A DNA stretch of 64,000 nucleotides from Leptolyngbyaceae cyanobacterium RM1_1_2 (GCA_012032345.1 JAAUQI010000018.1:1-64000), one strand, 5' to 3'. Positions 50,912 through 60,624 are shown, numbered from the stretch's first letter. Notes: generated by a model not told the origin, from the letters alone. Program-made: numbers and translations.

Positions 50912-51676
50912 ATGGACAATACTGTACTTACAGTCAAAAACCTCACCGTCTATCGAGACGCCTATGCCGCCCTCCAGAACGTTTCTTTTGCATTGGAAAG
51001 CGGCACCGATCTGGCTATTGTTGGCCCCAACGGAGCCGGGAAAAGCACCCTCGTACAGGCAGTTTTAGGAATTTTGCCCCGTCAGACAGGCGATATTTTT
51101 GTGCTGGGTCAGCCCCTCAGCCAGTCAGGACATCTGCCAGCGTGGGTTAGGCAGCAGATTGCCTACCTGCCTCAGAGCTTTTTGTTTGACCGCCGTATTC
51201 CTATCACCGTGGCAGAACTGGTCGGACTGGGGTGGGATCGCTTAGGATTTCGTCTGCCCTGGGCTGGCTGGCAGCAGCGGCGGCAGGCAGTGCAGCAGGC
51301 GCTAGGGCGAGTAGACGGGCAGCATTTGCGATCGCAGTCAATCAGCAGTCTCTCGGGGGGAGAATTTAAGCGAGTTCTACTAGCCTACTGCCTAGTGCGT
51401 CCGCGTCGCCTGCTAATTTTAGATGAAGCCTTAGCCGGACTGGATATCCACAGCGAATCAGAGTTTTACCAAATGCTCTATCAGCTCAAGCAGGAGCAGG
51501 GCTGGGCTATTCTACAAATTTCTCATGACCTCGACATGGTGCGGCGACACTGCGATCGCGTGCTTTGTCTTAACCGCACCCTCCGCTGTCATGGCGCTCC
51601 AGAGGTGGCGCTGTCGCCAGAGAGTCTGGCGGCTGCCTATGGTACAGAGCTTGTCCGGTATCGGCATTCGCACTGA
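50912..51676 (+). CDS. Orphan ZnuC/MntA-like ABC ATPase
   Basis: A 254-residue ATPase: Walker A G-P-N-G-A-G-K-S-T, Q-loop Y-L-P-Q-S, signature L-S-G-G-E-F-K-R-V, Walker B L-L-I-L-D-E-A-L-A-G-L-D, and switch H-D. The Q-L-x-x-P-x-R-x-L and S-G-G-E-F form is that of metal (zinc/manganese) importers. A permease and binding protein normally follow, but here the next gene is an unrelated response regulator on the other strand. Permease partners must be elsewhere or have been lost. The ATPase is complete. Confidence 0.85.
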   Translation: MDNTVLTVKNLTVYRDAYAALQNVSFALESGTDLAIVGPNGAGKSTLVQAVLGILPRQTGDIFVLGQPLSQSGHLPAWVRQQIAYLPQSFLFDRRIPITVAELVGLGWDRLGFRLPWAGWQQRRQAVQQALGRVDGQHLRSQSISSLSGGEFKRVLLAYCLVRPRRLLILDEALAGLDIHSESEFYQMLYQLKQEQGWAILQISHDLDMVRRHCDRVLCLNRTLRCHGAPEVALSPESLAAAYGTELVRYRHSH

Positions 51677-51726
51677 CATCGGCTTCGCACTAGGGCCAAA
51701 GCGCGCCAAAACAGGGGGTCATGATC

Positions 51727-52368
51727 TTAGAGATTGGCAATGCCACGCTTGAGAGCCAAGAGGACTGCCTGGGTGCGATCGCTGACGCCCAGCTTGCTCA
51801 AGATATTGTTGACGTGATATTTGACAGTATTTTCAGCAATGTGCAGACTCTTGGCCACTTTCTGATTGCTTTTGCCCTGGGCCATCAGCTGCAGAACGTC
51901 GCGTTCGCGCTCACTAAGCTGAGGACGGCTCAGTCGTTCTGCCAGTTTGGCACCGACCTCAGGGGGAATATACTGTCGTCCAGCGTGAACAGTATGGATA
52001 GCTTTGAGCAATTCATCTAGAGGCGCATCCTTGAGAATGTAGCCTTTTGCGCCAGCCTGCAGTCCTCGATAGATATCCTCATCGGTATCGTAGGTGGTCA
52101 GAATAATGATGTGAGCCTTGGGGAAGTCTTGGCGAATAGTGGCAATCACCTCGACGCCGTTGGTGTCGCCTAAGCGTAAATCCATTAGGGTGACGTCAGG
52201 CTGATGTTGGTGAAACTGGGCGATCGCCTCAGTCCCGCTGCTGGCCTCGGCCACGGTTTTCATGCCTGACTCATACTTGACCATCAGCGCCAGCCCGTTG
52301 CGGACAATGGGGTGATCGTCAACAATCAAAATCCGAATCAGTGAGGGTACGGGAGGCGATGATGTCAT
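51727..52368 (-). CDS. NarL/FixJ-family response regulator
   Basis: A 213-residue regulator. The receiver domain has acidic pair D-D-H, phosphoacceptor D in V-T-L-M-D-L-R-L and Lys in I-L-K-D-A. A LuxR-type HTH follows (L-S-E-R-E-R-D-V-L-Q-L-M-A-Q-G-K-S-N-Q). It overlaps the histidine kinase gene by 4 bases, showing that they are a translationally coupled two-component pair. Confidence 0.93.
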   Translation of the reverse strand: MTSSPPVPSLIRILIVDDHPIVRNGLALMVKYESGMKTVAEASSGTEAIAQFHQHQPDVTLMDLRLGDTNGVEVIATIRQDFPKAHIIILTTYDTDEDIYRGLQAGAKGYILKDAPLDELLKAIHTVHAGRQYIPPEVGAKLAERLSRPQLSERERDVLQLMAQGKSNQKVAKSLHIAENTVKYHVNNILSKLGVSDRTQAVLLALKRGIANL

Positions 52369-53762
52369 AGGGATTCTACCGGAACTTGAATGCAGATGTG
52401 AGTACCTTGTCCCGGCTGGCTGCGAATGGTCAAATGTCCGTTAATGCGATCGGCTCGTTCAGATAGGCTAATTAACCCAAAACCATCGGTGTCAGCCGGA
52501 AACAGAAAACCGCAGCCGTCATCTTGAATGCACACACTGATCCACTGATCTTCGTAGACTAGCTTGACATGCAGATGGTTTGCTCTGGCATGTTTGAGCG
52601 TGTTGGTGATGGCTTCTTGCCCTACTCGCAGCAGATTTTTGCCAATCAGGGGTGAGAGCGGACGCGGGGTACCGACAATCTCCATCTGAAACTGAATCGC
52701 AGTGCCCTGAGTCATTTGCTCGACACACTGAGACAGCTTTGTGGCTAAATCTGCAAATTCTTCTGCCGTCGGATGTAAGGCCCACACTGACTGTCGAGCT
52801 TTGGACAGGGCCGTGTTGGTCAGCTCCATAACGCGATCGAGGATCTGCGCTAGTTCGGCTGGATCTTGCTGAGCAATCCGCTTGGCTACCCCTAGCTGAA
52901 TCGAAATAGCCGTAAAGGCCTGAGCCAGGGTGTCGTGAATCTCACCCGCCAGACGATTACGCTCCTGAGCGATCGCGGCCCTTTGAGCCTCCTCTGCCAG
53001 CCGGGTCAGCTCTAAAGCTAGCACCGCCTGGTTTGCCAGCGCATGGGCTAGTTCGGCCTCCTCTAGATTGAAAGGATGGCGATCGCTAAAGCGCAGCACC
53101 AAAATACCTTGCAGTTCATTGCCCAAAAACATGGGAATCTTCAGGGCTGACTTAATGCCCCGCTGCCTGAAATAGTCTCGAAATTGCTCATAGGCGGGGC
53201 GAGTCTCAAAGTCCTCTTCGTAATCTGCCACCACTTCACGTTTTCGCAACTGGATCAAAATATCTCGATTGCGAATTTTTTTGGCAACCTCTAGATCGGA
53301 ACCCGGATGAGACGCCTCTGAGCGCAGTTTAATGGTTTTGTCTTCATAGGAGACCAACAGGCGAAAAATACCCTTTTCATAGCGCCAAAGTCCGGCTTCA
53401 GCGGCAGCGAACCGCTCTGTGCAAACCGTTAACAGATGGCCTAAAAACTTTTCTAGTTCGGGTTCTTCTGCTAGCTTTTGCAGTGAGGCTTGCAGAACTT
53501 CATTGGCTTTGCTGAGTTCCGCCACCCGCTTTTGAGCTGCCTGCTCTTGCTCTCGAATATGAGCTTCCCGTCGCCTGTATGCTAAAACTTCTGCCTGCAC
53601 TGCGGTGTCATTTTGAACCTCAACGGCTGAATTTAGCTTTTTAGGAATAGGCGATCGCAGGGCCGCAAGCTGCGATCGCAGGGCCGCATTTTCTAACTCC
53701 AGCGCCGCAATTTGTTGCTGAAGCTGAGCCGCAAATTTATCAGGCTGGTGAGGGGAATTCAA
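52365..53762 (-). CDS. GAF-domain histidine kinase, NarX/HisKA_3 type
   Basis: A 465-residue cytosolic sensor kinase. An N-terminal coiled coil (1-95) leads to a GAF domain (~100-250), then HisKA_3 with phosphoacceptor His in L-A-G-E-I-H-D-T-L-A-Q-A and HATPase D-D-G-C-G-F and G-F-G-L-I-S-L-S-E-R. It has no membrane helix. The GAF domain lacks the conserved cysteine expected of a cyanobacteriochrome, so the ligand is unknown. Coupled to the NarL-type regulator downstream. Confidence 0.9.
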   Translation of the reverse strand: MNSPHQPDKFAAQLQQQIAALELENAALRSQLAALRSPIPKKLNSAVEVQNDTAVQAEVLAYRRREAHIREQEQAAQKRVAELSKANEVLQASLQKLAEEPELEKFLGHLLTVCTERFAAAEAGLWRYEKGIFRLLVSYEDKTIKLRSEASHPGSDLEVAKKIRNRDILIQLRKREVVADYEEDFETRPAYEQFRDYFRQRGIKSALKIPMFLGNELQGILVLRFSDRHPFNLEEAELAHALANQAVLALELTRLAEEAQRAAIAQERNRLAGEIHDTLAQAFTAISIQLGVAKRIAQQDPAELAQILDRVMELTNTALSKARQSVWALHPTAEEFADLATKLSQCVEQMTQGTAIQFQMEIVGTPRPLSPLIGKNLLRVGQEAITNTLKHARANHLHVKLVYEDQWISVCIQDDGCGFLFPADTDGFGLISLSERADRINGHLTIRSQPGQGTHICIQVPVESL

Positions 53763-54192
53763 AATGTTCAGCCTTTAGTACCCAGAACACAAGCTATCTC
53801 GGCTTGTAAACGCCTTGCAGATCTCGTTAGTTGGGTGAGGTCGTTCACGCAGTATCTCCGCAAAGAGAAAACCAAACCCCGCAGACAAGCGCCCCTGAGA
53901 CTTGGCTCGAACCCTCACGTCTACTTTTACCTATCCCTGGGTTCTCCACAACCCCCTATCAGCCTGATCTTCTAGTAACGGCTCAAAACTACTCAAAAGT
54001 TGGGGTATCAGCCCATCCTTAAGAGTGGGTCAAACCTGGTCTGCTGGCGAGGTGATGACAACTCCCTGAACGGGTGACGCTGAGTCTCTACCTCTGTAAG
54101 CTTTCAAGGACTCAACAAAACTTTCCCGGCGCTACTCAGTTACACCCCTGCCAGTCATGCCTGGTCAGGCATGACTGCTGCAGCCTGTTTGT
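53763..54192. other. Intergenic region upstream of atypical regulator
   Basis: About 430 bases without a supported gene. A perfect palindrome at its right end is described separately. The rest contains C/T-rich sequence and short ORFs that do not resemble proteins. It must hold promoters for the kinase (-) and regulator (+). Confidence 0.35.
54152..54177. promoter_or_regulatory. 26-base perfect palindrome before regulator start
   Basis: Arms CAGTCATGCCTG (54152-54163) and its complement (54166-54177) enclose GT. It ends 15 bases before the first ATG of the regulator gene, so it could be an autoregulatory operator or an RNA hairpin affecting translation. Confidence 0.55.
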
Positions 54193-54957
54193 ATGATGGA
54201 GTACAGATTAATGCCAATCCATCTGAATAATTCAGACCAGAGTGACCTAGTCAACAGTGTAGGACTCACTCGCATTTTAATCATTGGCCAAGACAAAACC
54301 ATCACGTCCGCGATCGAGACAGAACTTTCTCGGCAGGGCTATCAGATTAAAATCGCAAATAGCGAAAAATCAGGACTTTTTGCCGCCCGGAAGACACGAC
54401 CCGATTTAGTCATTTTGGATGAGCTTGACGCTGACGTATCGAGTTTTGAGCTTTGCCGCCGCTTACGGCTGATTATTAATCAAGCACCGATTATTTTACT
54501 CGCCTCTGTCTGTAACTTAAACAGCTCTTTGACCGGGTTTGAAGCTGGCGTCGATGACTGTATTACTCAGCCTTTTCAGATGGAAGAACTGCTGGTTAGA
54601 ATTCGAGTCCGCCTACGCTATGCTCACAAGGAAAAACCGCCAATTTTGCAGTTCGATAACTTAATCTTGAATTGTCAAAAACGTCAGGTCTACTGGAGCA
54701 GTCAGGAGCTTAAGCTAACGGCCAAAGAGTTTGACTTACTCAAATACCTGATGCTTCACTATCGACAGGTGATCTCCCGTTACGAGCTGATAGAGCATCT
54801 CTGGGGGGCCGAATATGACGTGTGCTCCAGCGTTGTTGATACTTATATCTGTCGCTTACGTTTTAAGTTAAAGCGCTGCAGTCAGGAACACCTAATTCAA
54901 ACAGTTCATGGAGTAGGCTACAAGCTAAGCAGCAGCCAGTCTAATAAGTCTAATTGA
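54193..54957 (+). CDS. OmpR-family response regulator with atypical receiver
   Basis: A 254-residue regulator. The receiver keeps the phosphoacceptor D76 in L-V-I-L-D-E-L-D but has G-Q-D instead of an acidic pair (only D34), and the conserved Lys is replaced by Gln (I-T-Q-P-F, Q126). This suggests it does not work by normal phosphorylation. The C-terminal winged helix (~150-250) is complete, with L-T-A-K-E-F-D-L-L and V-D-T-Y-I-C-R-L-R-F-K-L. A second ATG at 54211 has TGGAG nine bases upstream and is a good alternative start. No kinase gene is adjacent. Confidence 0.85.
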   Translation: MMEYRLMPIHLNNSDQSDLVNSVGLTRILIIGQDKTITSAIETELSRQGYQIKIANSEKSGLFAARKTRPDLVILDELDADVSSFELCRRLRLIINQAPIILLASVCNLNSSLTGFEAGVDDCITQPFQMEELLVRIRVRLRYAHKEKPPILQFDNLILNCQKRQVYWSSQELKLTAKEFDLLKYLMLHYRQVISRYELIEHLWGAEYDVCSSVVDTYICRLRFKLKRCSQEHLIQTVHGVGYKLSSSQSNKSN

Positions 54958-54975
54958 CTGACAAAAGTTCCTCCC

Positions 54976-55053
54976 GTAGGTTGGGTGAAGTGCAGCGTAA
55001 CCCAACGCCAACAACGGTTTTGCTGGGTTGCGTCCAAGCTTCACTCAGCCTAC
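54976..55053. repeat. TAGGTTGGGTGAAG hairpin repeat, copy 2
   Basis: A 78-base element with GTAGGTTGGGTGAAG at its left and GCTTCACTCAGCCTAC at its right, plus internal CGTAACCCAACG. It matches copy 1 at 41670-41747. It lies between the atypical regulator and the tautomerase gene. Confidence 0.75.
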
Positions 55054-55143
55054 AGCAAAATCACAGGTTCAAAAGTTTTGTCTGTCAACCAGCTACCAAG
55101 TAGATAATTTAAGCATGAATGTGATGACTCATGTCAATTTGAG

Positions 55144-55344
55144 CTATGACGGCTTATTAGCTTTATCAGCCTGTAAGAGACCTGCTTTGCCCCACATGTC
55201 GTCATCGTAATTTTGTAAAAAAATAGTGATTGCCTCTGGTGACAAGTTATAGGCTTCTTGGAAAGCCTCAGTAATACGTTTAATCAGAAGTTGTCGCTGC
55301 TCTAGTGTACGGCCCGGAGATTGCTGAACGGTGACAATTGGCAT
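55144..55344 (-). CDS. 4-oxalocrotonate tautomerase-family protein
   Basis: A 66-residue protein starting M-P-I-V-T-V, so Pro2 becomes the N-terminal catalytic proline after methionine removal. The pattern R-T-L-E-Q-R-Q-L-L-I-K-R-I-T-E-A matches the helix of the 4-OT superfamily, and the length is normal. The metabolic role is unknown, since no aromatic degradation genes are adjacent. Confidence 0.9.
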   Translation of the reverse strand: MPIVTVQQSPGRTLEQRQLLIKRITEAFQEAYNLSPEAITIFLQNYDDDMWGKAGLLQADKANKPS

Positions 55345-55480
55345 AGCTTTTATATGGATTCAGTTAGGTTAACATCCGTAAGTACTTTAACTTAGGGAGC
55401 GACGGCTACAGCGCTCCTGTTTAAATTGTGAAAGGACTTTCCCAACGCTCTCTACCCATAATTTATTTAGGACTGCTATG

Positions 55481-58396
55481 TCAGGCCAACTGGCGCTGGA
55501 TCAGCTGGCTAAACAGCCCTGGCTGAGCTGCGAGTTCTGCAAAGCTGCCCTGCTGCACAACTCGACCAGACTCTATGACATAGATACGGTCGGCGTGGCA
55601 GATGGTGCTGAGGCGGTGGGCAATCACCACGCGGGTGACATTAAGCCGCCCCAAACTCTCAGTCACAATTGCCTGGGTGCGATTGTCGAGGGCACTGGTG
55701 GCTTCATCCATCAGCATGATTTTGGGCTTTACCGCCAGGGCACGAGCAATCAGAAGTCGCTGCCGCTGCCCCCCCGACAGGTTGCTGCCCCCTTCACTCA
55801 CCACCGTATGCATGTGCATGGGCATGGCGTGAATGTCATCTGCCAGTCCGGCTTTCTCTGCCGCATCCCAGGCCGCTTCTAAAGAAATCAGGGCACCCCC
55901 CGCCAGGTTCTCAAAAATTGACCCGGCACTGAGCCGACTGGTTTGCAGCACTACCCCAAACTGGCGGCGCACAGCTACCACATCTAGGCCAGAGAGATCT
56001 TGTCCGTCATAATAGACATTGCCAGCCTGGGGCGTATCAAAGCCCAGCAGCAGCCGCATGGCCGTAGACTTGCCAGAACCCGACGGCCCTACCAGAGCAA
56101 TGAACTCCCCTGGGTGAGCCTCAAAGCTGACGTTCTCTAGAATTAGGGGGCCATCGGGCTGGTAGCGAAAACTGACCCGGTCAACCTTTAAGGCTCCCGA
56201 AAGCTTGCCGGGGTCGGCTTTGGTGAGGTTGACTTCAGGTTCAGCCTGCAGAATGGGGCGGGCGCGCTGCCACAGGGGCACCACATCTAGCAGCTCGACT
56301 AGAGTGTTGCTGAGGCTGGTAGCACCGGCAATAAAGGTACCAAAGGCAACGGAGAAAGCCAAAAAGGTGCCGGTCGATAAGCCAGTGCCCTGGCCGGATA
56401 GCTGACTTGCCAGCCCAAACAGCGCCAGCGTGGTGATGATGGGGAGCACTGTGTTGAAAACCGCTACGGCATCTTCTAGCTGCTGGGTGCTGAGGGTGAG
56501 CCGCAGTTGCTGACCGTAGCGCTGCCCCCAGGCAGCAAAGGCCCGTTCTTCTGCCCCGGCGATGCGGAGCTTAGAGACGCCGTTAATCAGCTGTACGACT
56601 AGGCCATAAAGCTGGCCCTGGATTTCTAGCAGGGGACGGTACTTGCGCACTAGCACGATGCCTGAGGAGATGGTGACAGCCATAATCACCAAGGCCACAA
56701 GCAGGGCCACACTCGCCAACAGCGGGCTGTAATAAAACAGCAGCCCTAGGTTGAGCAGGGCAAAGGCTCCAGCGAAAAGCCCCTGCAGGGCTGAACCACT
56801 GAGCTTGCTGCGAATGGTAGCAATGCTGGAGACGCGAGAACTTAGATCCCCCGTAGCGTACTGCCGATAGAAAGAGGTGCGTAGCTGCAGCAGCCGATCC
56901 CACACCGCTGCTTGCAGGTGAGCATCAGAACCTGTCTCCACTCGCAGGGTGGCGATCGCCTGGGCTAGCTGAAAACTAGCAGACCCAAAGGCAGCGGCCA
57001 AAAGCCCCAAGCCAATTTGTACCAGCAGGGTGCGATCGCCATAGGGCACCACCGTATCTACCAAAACAGCAGTTGCCTGGGGCACCAGCATCCCAATCAG
57101 CGTCGCCACTACCCCGGTCAGCAAAATTGCTAGCCAGTCTCGCCCTTGGCCGCGAAAGGCAAACTTTAGCAAAGACAGCGCATTCAGGTGGCCCGCTGGC
57201 AGAGGCCGATAGAAGATAAAAGCTACCGGATCTAGGGTACGCGCTAGATCTGATGTCAGGCTTAGGGTCTGTGCGCCCACCGGGTCAAACAGCTCATAGC
57301 GGCTGCCCTGAGTCGGCAGCAGCGCCACCGGATGGTGCTCAGCGCGGGTGTAGGCGACTAAGGGGCCACTGTCTTGCCGCCACCACTGCCCCCGCAGCAG
57401 CACTCGCCGCAGTCTGAGCTGAGAGGCCCGGGCGATCGCCTCTAGAGGTTCTTTGGTGCGAGTGGTGTTTTCAGAAGCAGCGGGAGGTTGAATAGTCACC
57501 CCCAAGGCTTTGCCGACCGCGCCAGCAGCAGCCAGTAAGGGAAACTCTGAAGCAGCGAAGCGATCGTCTCCCGCCAGCACCCCGGCCAGACTGCGCACAA
57601 CTTTTTGGGTGACTTCCTGGTTGAGCTGCTGTCGATGCTGGAAGCGCCTGAGATTGAGCCGTTGACTGCGGGTTTCAATCAGCGCTAGGGTGCTAAAGAA
57701 ATAGCGATGGAGCTGGGCCAGCCCTCGAATCAGAATCTTGCGGTGCTTGACTTCGGCGGTGGGGCGGGCAAAAAACTCAATATGATCCTGGGCCTGCAAG
57801 AAAGCGCAGTGACCCAGCGGGAAACAGCCCAGATCAGCCGTTAAGGGAAAAGCCGGATTGCCCATCCAGGAAGCGGTACCCTGCTGCATCCGAATCCAGG
57901 ACACTTCACCCTCAGGCGGATGACACACCTGCCCAGAAGTGAGAGAAATATAGTGAATTTCAGGGACGGTGCCAGACTGGGCGGTTTTAGGCATCCCCTC
58001 GACCTGGCCCAGATGGTGAATCCAGGGGTCAATCAACTGCTTGAGCGCGTCAGTCGAGAAGGTGGTGTCGGTTTCACTGAGGAGCAGGGGGGCGATCGCG
58101 GACGGCTCTACAGCCACAGCCATCATTCCCCGCCCGTCTGGGCAGACATCGGCTCCAAATAGCCCTTCTCCTGCTGCTACCGTGAATAGAAAACGCCGCT
58201 CCCCCACGGCTTTTCCCTGCTCCATTGGTACCGCAAAGACCGCTAATTTACCAGACTTGAGCTGCCAGACCTGAGTCGCATCCGTCAGCAGCAGCGGCTC
58301 GTTAGCAGTAATCGTGTGGGGATAGTGGGGCGTAACGATTGTCTGTGGGGTCATGGGTACGCAATTTGCCTGCTTAGCGGATGTTTTGAAAGTCAC
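55481..58396 (-). CDS. NHLP-type peptide export ABC transporter without peptidase
   Basis: A 971-residue protein. Residues ~30-120 form a cupin/cNMP-like beta domain, then an unnamed region, then six membrane helices starting near residue 415 and an ATPase with Walker A G-P-S-G-S-G-K-S, signature L-S-G-G-Q-R-Q-R and Walker B L-M-D-E-A-T-S-A-L-D. The large N-terminal extension matches the permease/ATPase subunit of NHLP bacteriocin systems (the TIGR03797 type). It ends the operon, 8 bases after the peptidase transporter. Confidence 0.9.
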   Translation of the reverse strand: MTFKTSAKQANCVPMTPQTIVTPHYPHTITANEPLLLTDATQVWQLKSGKLAVFAVPMEQGKAVGERRFLFTVAAGEGLFGADVCPDGRGMMAVAVEPSAIAPLLLSETDTTFSTDALKQLIDPWIHHLGQVEGMPKTAQSGTVPEIHYISLTSGQVCHPPEGEVSWIRMQQGTASWMGNPAFPLTADLGCFPLGHCAFLQAQDHIEFFARPTAEVKHRKILIRGLAQLHRYFFSTLALIETRSQRLNLRRFQHRQQLNQEVTQKVVRSLAGVLAGDDRFAASEFPLLAAAGAVGKALGVTIQPPAASENTTRTKEPLEAIARASQLRLRRVLLRGQWWRQDSGPLVAYTRAEHHPVALLPTQGSRYELFDPVGAQTLSLTSDLARTLDPVAFIFYRPLPAGHLNALSLLKFAFRGQGRDWLAILLTGVVATLIGMLVPQATAVLVDTVVPYGDRTLLVQIGLGLLAAAFGSASFQLAQAIATLRVETGSDAHLQAAVWDRLLQLRTSFYRQYATGDLSSRVSSIATIRSKLSGSALQGLFAGAFALLNLGLLFYYSPLLASVALLVALVIMAVTISSGIVLVRKYRPLLEIQGQLYGLVVQLINGVSKLRIAGAEERAFAAWGQRYGQQLRLTLSTQQLEDAVAVFNTVLPIITTLALFGLASQLSGQGTGLSTGTFLAFSVAFGTFIAGATSLSNTLVELLDVVPLWQRARPILQAEPEVNLTKADPGKLSGALKVDRVSFRYQPDGPLILENVSFEAHPGEFIALVGPSGSGKSTAMRLLLGFDTPQAGNVYYDGQDLSGLDVVAVRRQFGVVLQTSRLSAGSIFENLAGGALISLEAAWDAAEKAGLADDIHAMPMHMHTVVSEGGSNLSGGQRQRLLIARALAVKPKIMLMDEATSALDNRTQAIVTESLGRLNVTRVVIAHRLSTICHADRIYVIESGRVVQQGSFAELAAQPGLFSQLIQRQLA

Positions 58397-58404
58397 GAAT
58401 TCGG

Positions 58405-60600
58405 CTAGCCCGCCTCGCTATGAATCAGCCGACTGTAGTATCCCTGCGCCTGCCACAGACTTTCATGAGTGCCGCGCTGCACTACCTGGCCTCGGTCTAG
58501 CACCAGAATTTCGTCACAGTCGCGGATGGTGCTGAGGCGATGGGCCACGATGATGCAGGTGCAGCCCCGCCGCCGCAGATTTTGGTCGATTACCTTTTCG
58601 GTTTCAGTGTCTAGAGCGCTGGTGGCTTCATCCATAATCAGAACGGCAGGATTGCTCACTAGGGCACGAGCGAGTTCTAATCGCTGTCGCTGTCCGCCGC
58701 TGAGGTTGGCTGCTCCCTCCAACAGCTGGGCCTCATAGCCGTAAGGCTGCGCTAAAATCACCTCCTCGATCGCCGCGTCCTGAGCCGCCCGCCGCAGATC
58801 GACCTCAGGAATCGTCGTATCCCACAGCGTTAGGTTGTCGTGAATAGAGCCAGCAAAAATCAGAATGTCTTGCTCTACCACAGCAATAGAGTTTGTCAAA
58901 ACATCGTGAGGAATCTGGCTGCGGGGAACGCCGTCAAAGCAGATTTCACCCGAGCAGGGTTCATACAGGCCAGCGATGACCTTAGCCACAGTAGACTTAC
59001 CCGAGCCGCTGCCGCCGACTAGAGCAATTCGCTGACCGGGCTGAATCGACAAATTCAAATCGGCAATCAAAGGGGGTTCGAGGGGATGATAGCCAAAGGA
59101 AAGGTGACTGAGGGTGACGGCACCGGTAAGGCGGGGAGAAAAAGCAGGAGCCTTGGTTAGGGAAAGGGAACGCCCAATCAGCTGCGGGTCTATGGCGTTG
59201 CTGAGCACATCGTCTAAGCGCCCCAGGTTGCCCTGCAAAGTTTGCAGCGTGCTGGCAAAGCGTACCAGATTATTGACCGGGCGTTGAAAGCTGACCATCA
59301 GCAGTTGAAAAGCTACGAGCATACCGATCGTAAGGCTGCCATTGATGACGCGCCAGCCACCGAAAACCAGCAGCGACAGGTTGGTGAGAGCCGAAAGTAA
59401 GGAAGGCAACAGGCCCAGGATCTGATTGGTCAGGCCCAGGTCTTGCTGGGCGTTGATAGATTTGGTGTAGTAGCCAGCCCAGCGAGCAAAAAAGTCGGAC
59501 TCTAGCCCAGAAGCTTTGAGGGTTTCCATGTTTTGCAAACCCGCGATCGCTACCCCAGCGGCTTTGCCAGTTTCCTGTGCCAGCCGCAGATTGGTATCTA
59601 CGCGCTGACGGGCAATCCACTGCAGCATCACCACGTTAACCACGGCAAACCCGATGACAATAGCCGTCAGCAACAGGTCATACTGAGCCATTGCCAGCGC
59701 ATAAAACAGCACCAAAAACAAGCTAATCATCGTGGTCGTCAGTCGGCCTGAGAGCACGGCAGCAACCTCATCGTTGAGGCGAATCCGGCTGGCGATTTCT
59801 CCAGCAAACCGCTGAGCATAAAAGCCCACCGGCAGCCGCAGTACGTGCCAGACAAAGCGGCTGGTCATCCCCACAGCCAGCTTGATCCGCAGCGATCGCA
59901 GATAGCGTAGCTGCAGAGCCGTCAGCCAGCCCTGCACCCCGGCCACCAGCAACAGCCCCACCAGCAGGTAAGGCAGCCACTCCAGCCGCCCGCCCACCAG
60001 CACAGAATCCACAAAGATGCGGCTGAGCGTCGGCAGTACCAAAGCCGGTAGCACCAAAAACAGTCCGGCAATCACCGCCAGCAGCAGTGCCCCAGAGGAG
60101 TTGCGTAAACGCTGCCACAGCGATCGCACCAGAGACTTTCTGGGGCCCCCCGGCACAAAAGCTTCCCCCGGCACAAACGTCAGCGCAATCCCGGTATAGC
60201 CCTCGTCAAATTCTTCGTAAGTAGCTCTACGAGGCCCGGTGGCCGGATCGTTGAGATAAACCCGGTGGGCATCAAAACCCTCTACCACCAAAAAATGGTT
60301 AAAGTGCCAGAACACAATAAAGGGCGGCGCTAGCTGCATCACCCGCTCCAGGCTTTTCTTAAATCCTTTAGCCTCCAGTCCGTAGCTGCGCCCTGCCTTG
60401 AGGACGCTAGCCGCCGTGACGCCATCGCGCGAGACTCCACAGGCTTGCCGTAGCTCTGCTAAAGGAACCGTTTTGCCATAGTAGCCCAGCACTTTACCCA
60501 GGGCTGCGGCCCCACATTCCACCGCCTCCATTTGCAGCACGGTCGGGGTTTTAACCCGTTTTTTGGGGGATTTAACTAAAGGTTTAGGGAAAATCAGCAT
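58405..60600 (-). CDS. NHLP-type peptidase-containing ABC exporter (C39)
   Basis: A 731-residue protein. The N-terminal C39 peptidase has the catalytic Cys29 in V-E-C-G-A-A-A-L, His102 in F-N-H-F-L-V-V and Asp118 in N-D-P-A. It cleaves after double-glycine leaders. A membrane domain and ATPase follow ([26 protein letters not shown]). It should process and export the GG-leader peptide encoded divergently at 62573. It fits the TIGR03796 type. Confidence 0.93.
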   Translation of the reverse strand: MLIFPKPLVKSPKKRVKTPTVLQMEAVECGAAALGKVLGYYGKTVPLAELRQACGVSRDGVTAASVLKAGRSYGLEAKGFKKSLERVMQLAPPFIVFWHFNHFLVVEGFDAHRVYLNDPATGPRRATYEEFDEGYTGIALTFVPGEAFVPGGPRKSLVRSLWQRLRNSSGALLLAVIAGLFLVLPALVLPTLSRIFVDSVLVGGRLEWLPYLLVGLLLVAGVQGWLTALQLRYLRSLRIKLAVGMTSRFVWHVLRLPVGFYAQRFAGEIASRIRLNDEVAAVLSGRLTTTMISLFLVLFYALAMAQYDLLLTAIVIGFAVVNVVMLQWIARQRVDTNLRLAQETGKAAGVAIAGLQNMETLKASGLESDFFARWAGYYTKSINAQQDLGLTNQILGLLPSLLSALTNLSLLVFGGWRVINGSLTIGMLVAFQLLMVSFQRPVNNLVRFASTLQTLQGNLGRLDDVLSNAIDPQLIGRSLSLTKAPAFSPRLTGAVTLSHLSFGYHPLEPPLIADLNLSIQPGQRIALVGGSGSGKSTVAKVIAGLYEPCSGEICFDGVPRSQIPHDVLTNSIAVVEQDILIFAGSIHDNLTLWDTTIPEVDLRRAAQDAAIEEVILAQPYGYEAQLLEGAANLSGGQRQRLELARALVSNPAVLIMDEATSALDTETEKVIDQNLRRRGCTCIIVAHRLSTIRDCDEILVLDRGQVVQRGTHESLWQAQGYYSRLIHSEAG

Positions 60601-60624
60601 AGCGCAGACACTTTAATCCACCAG

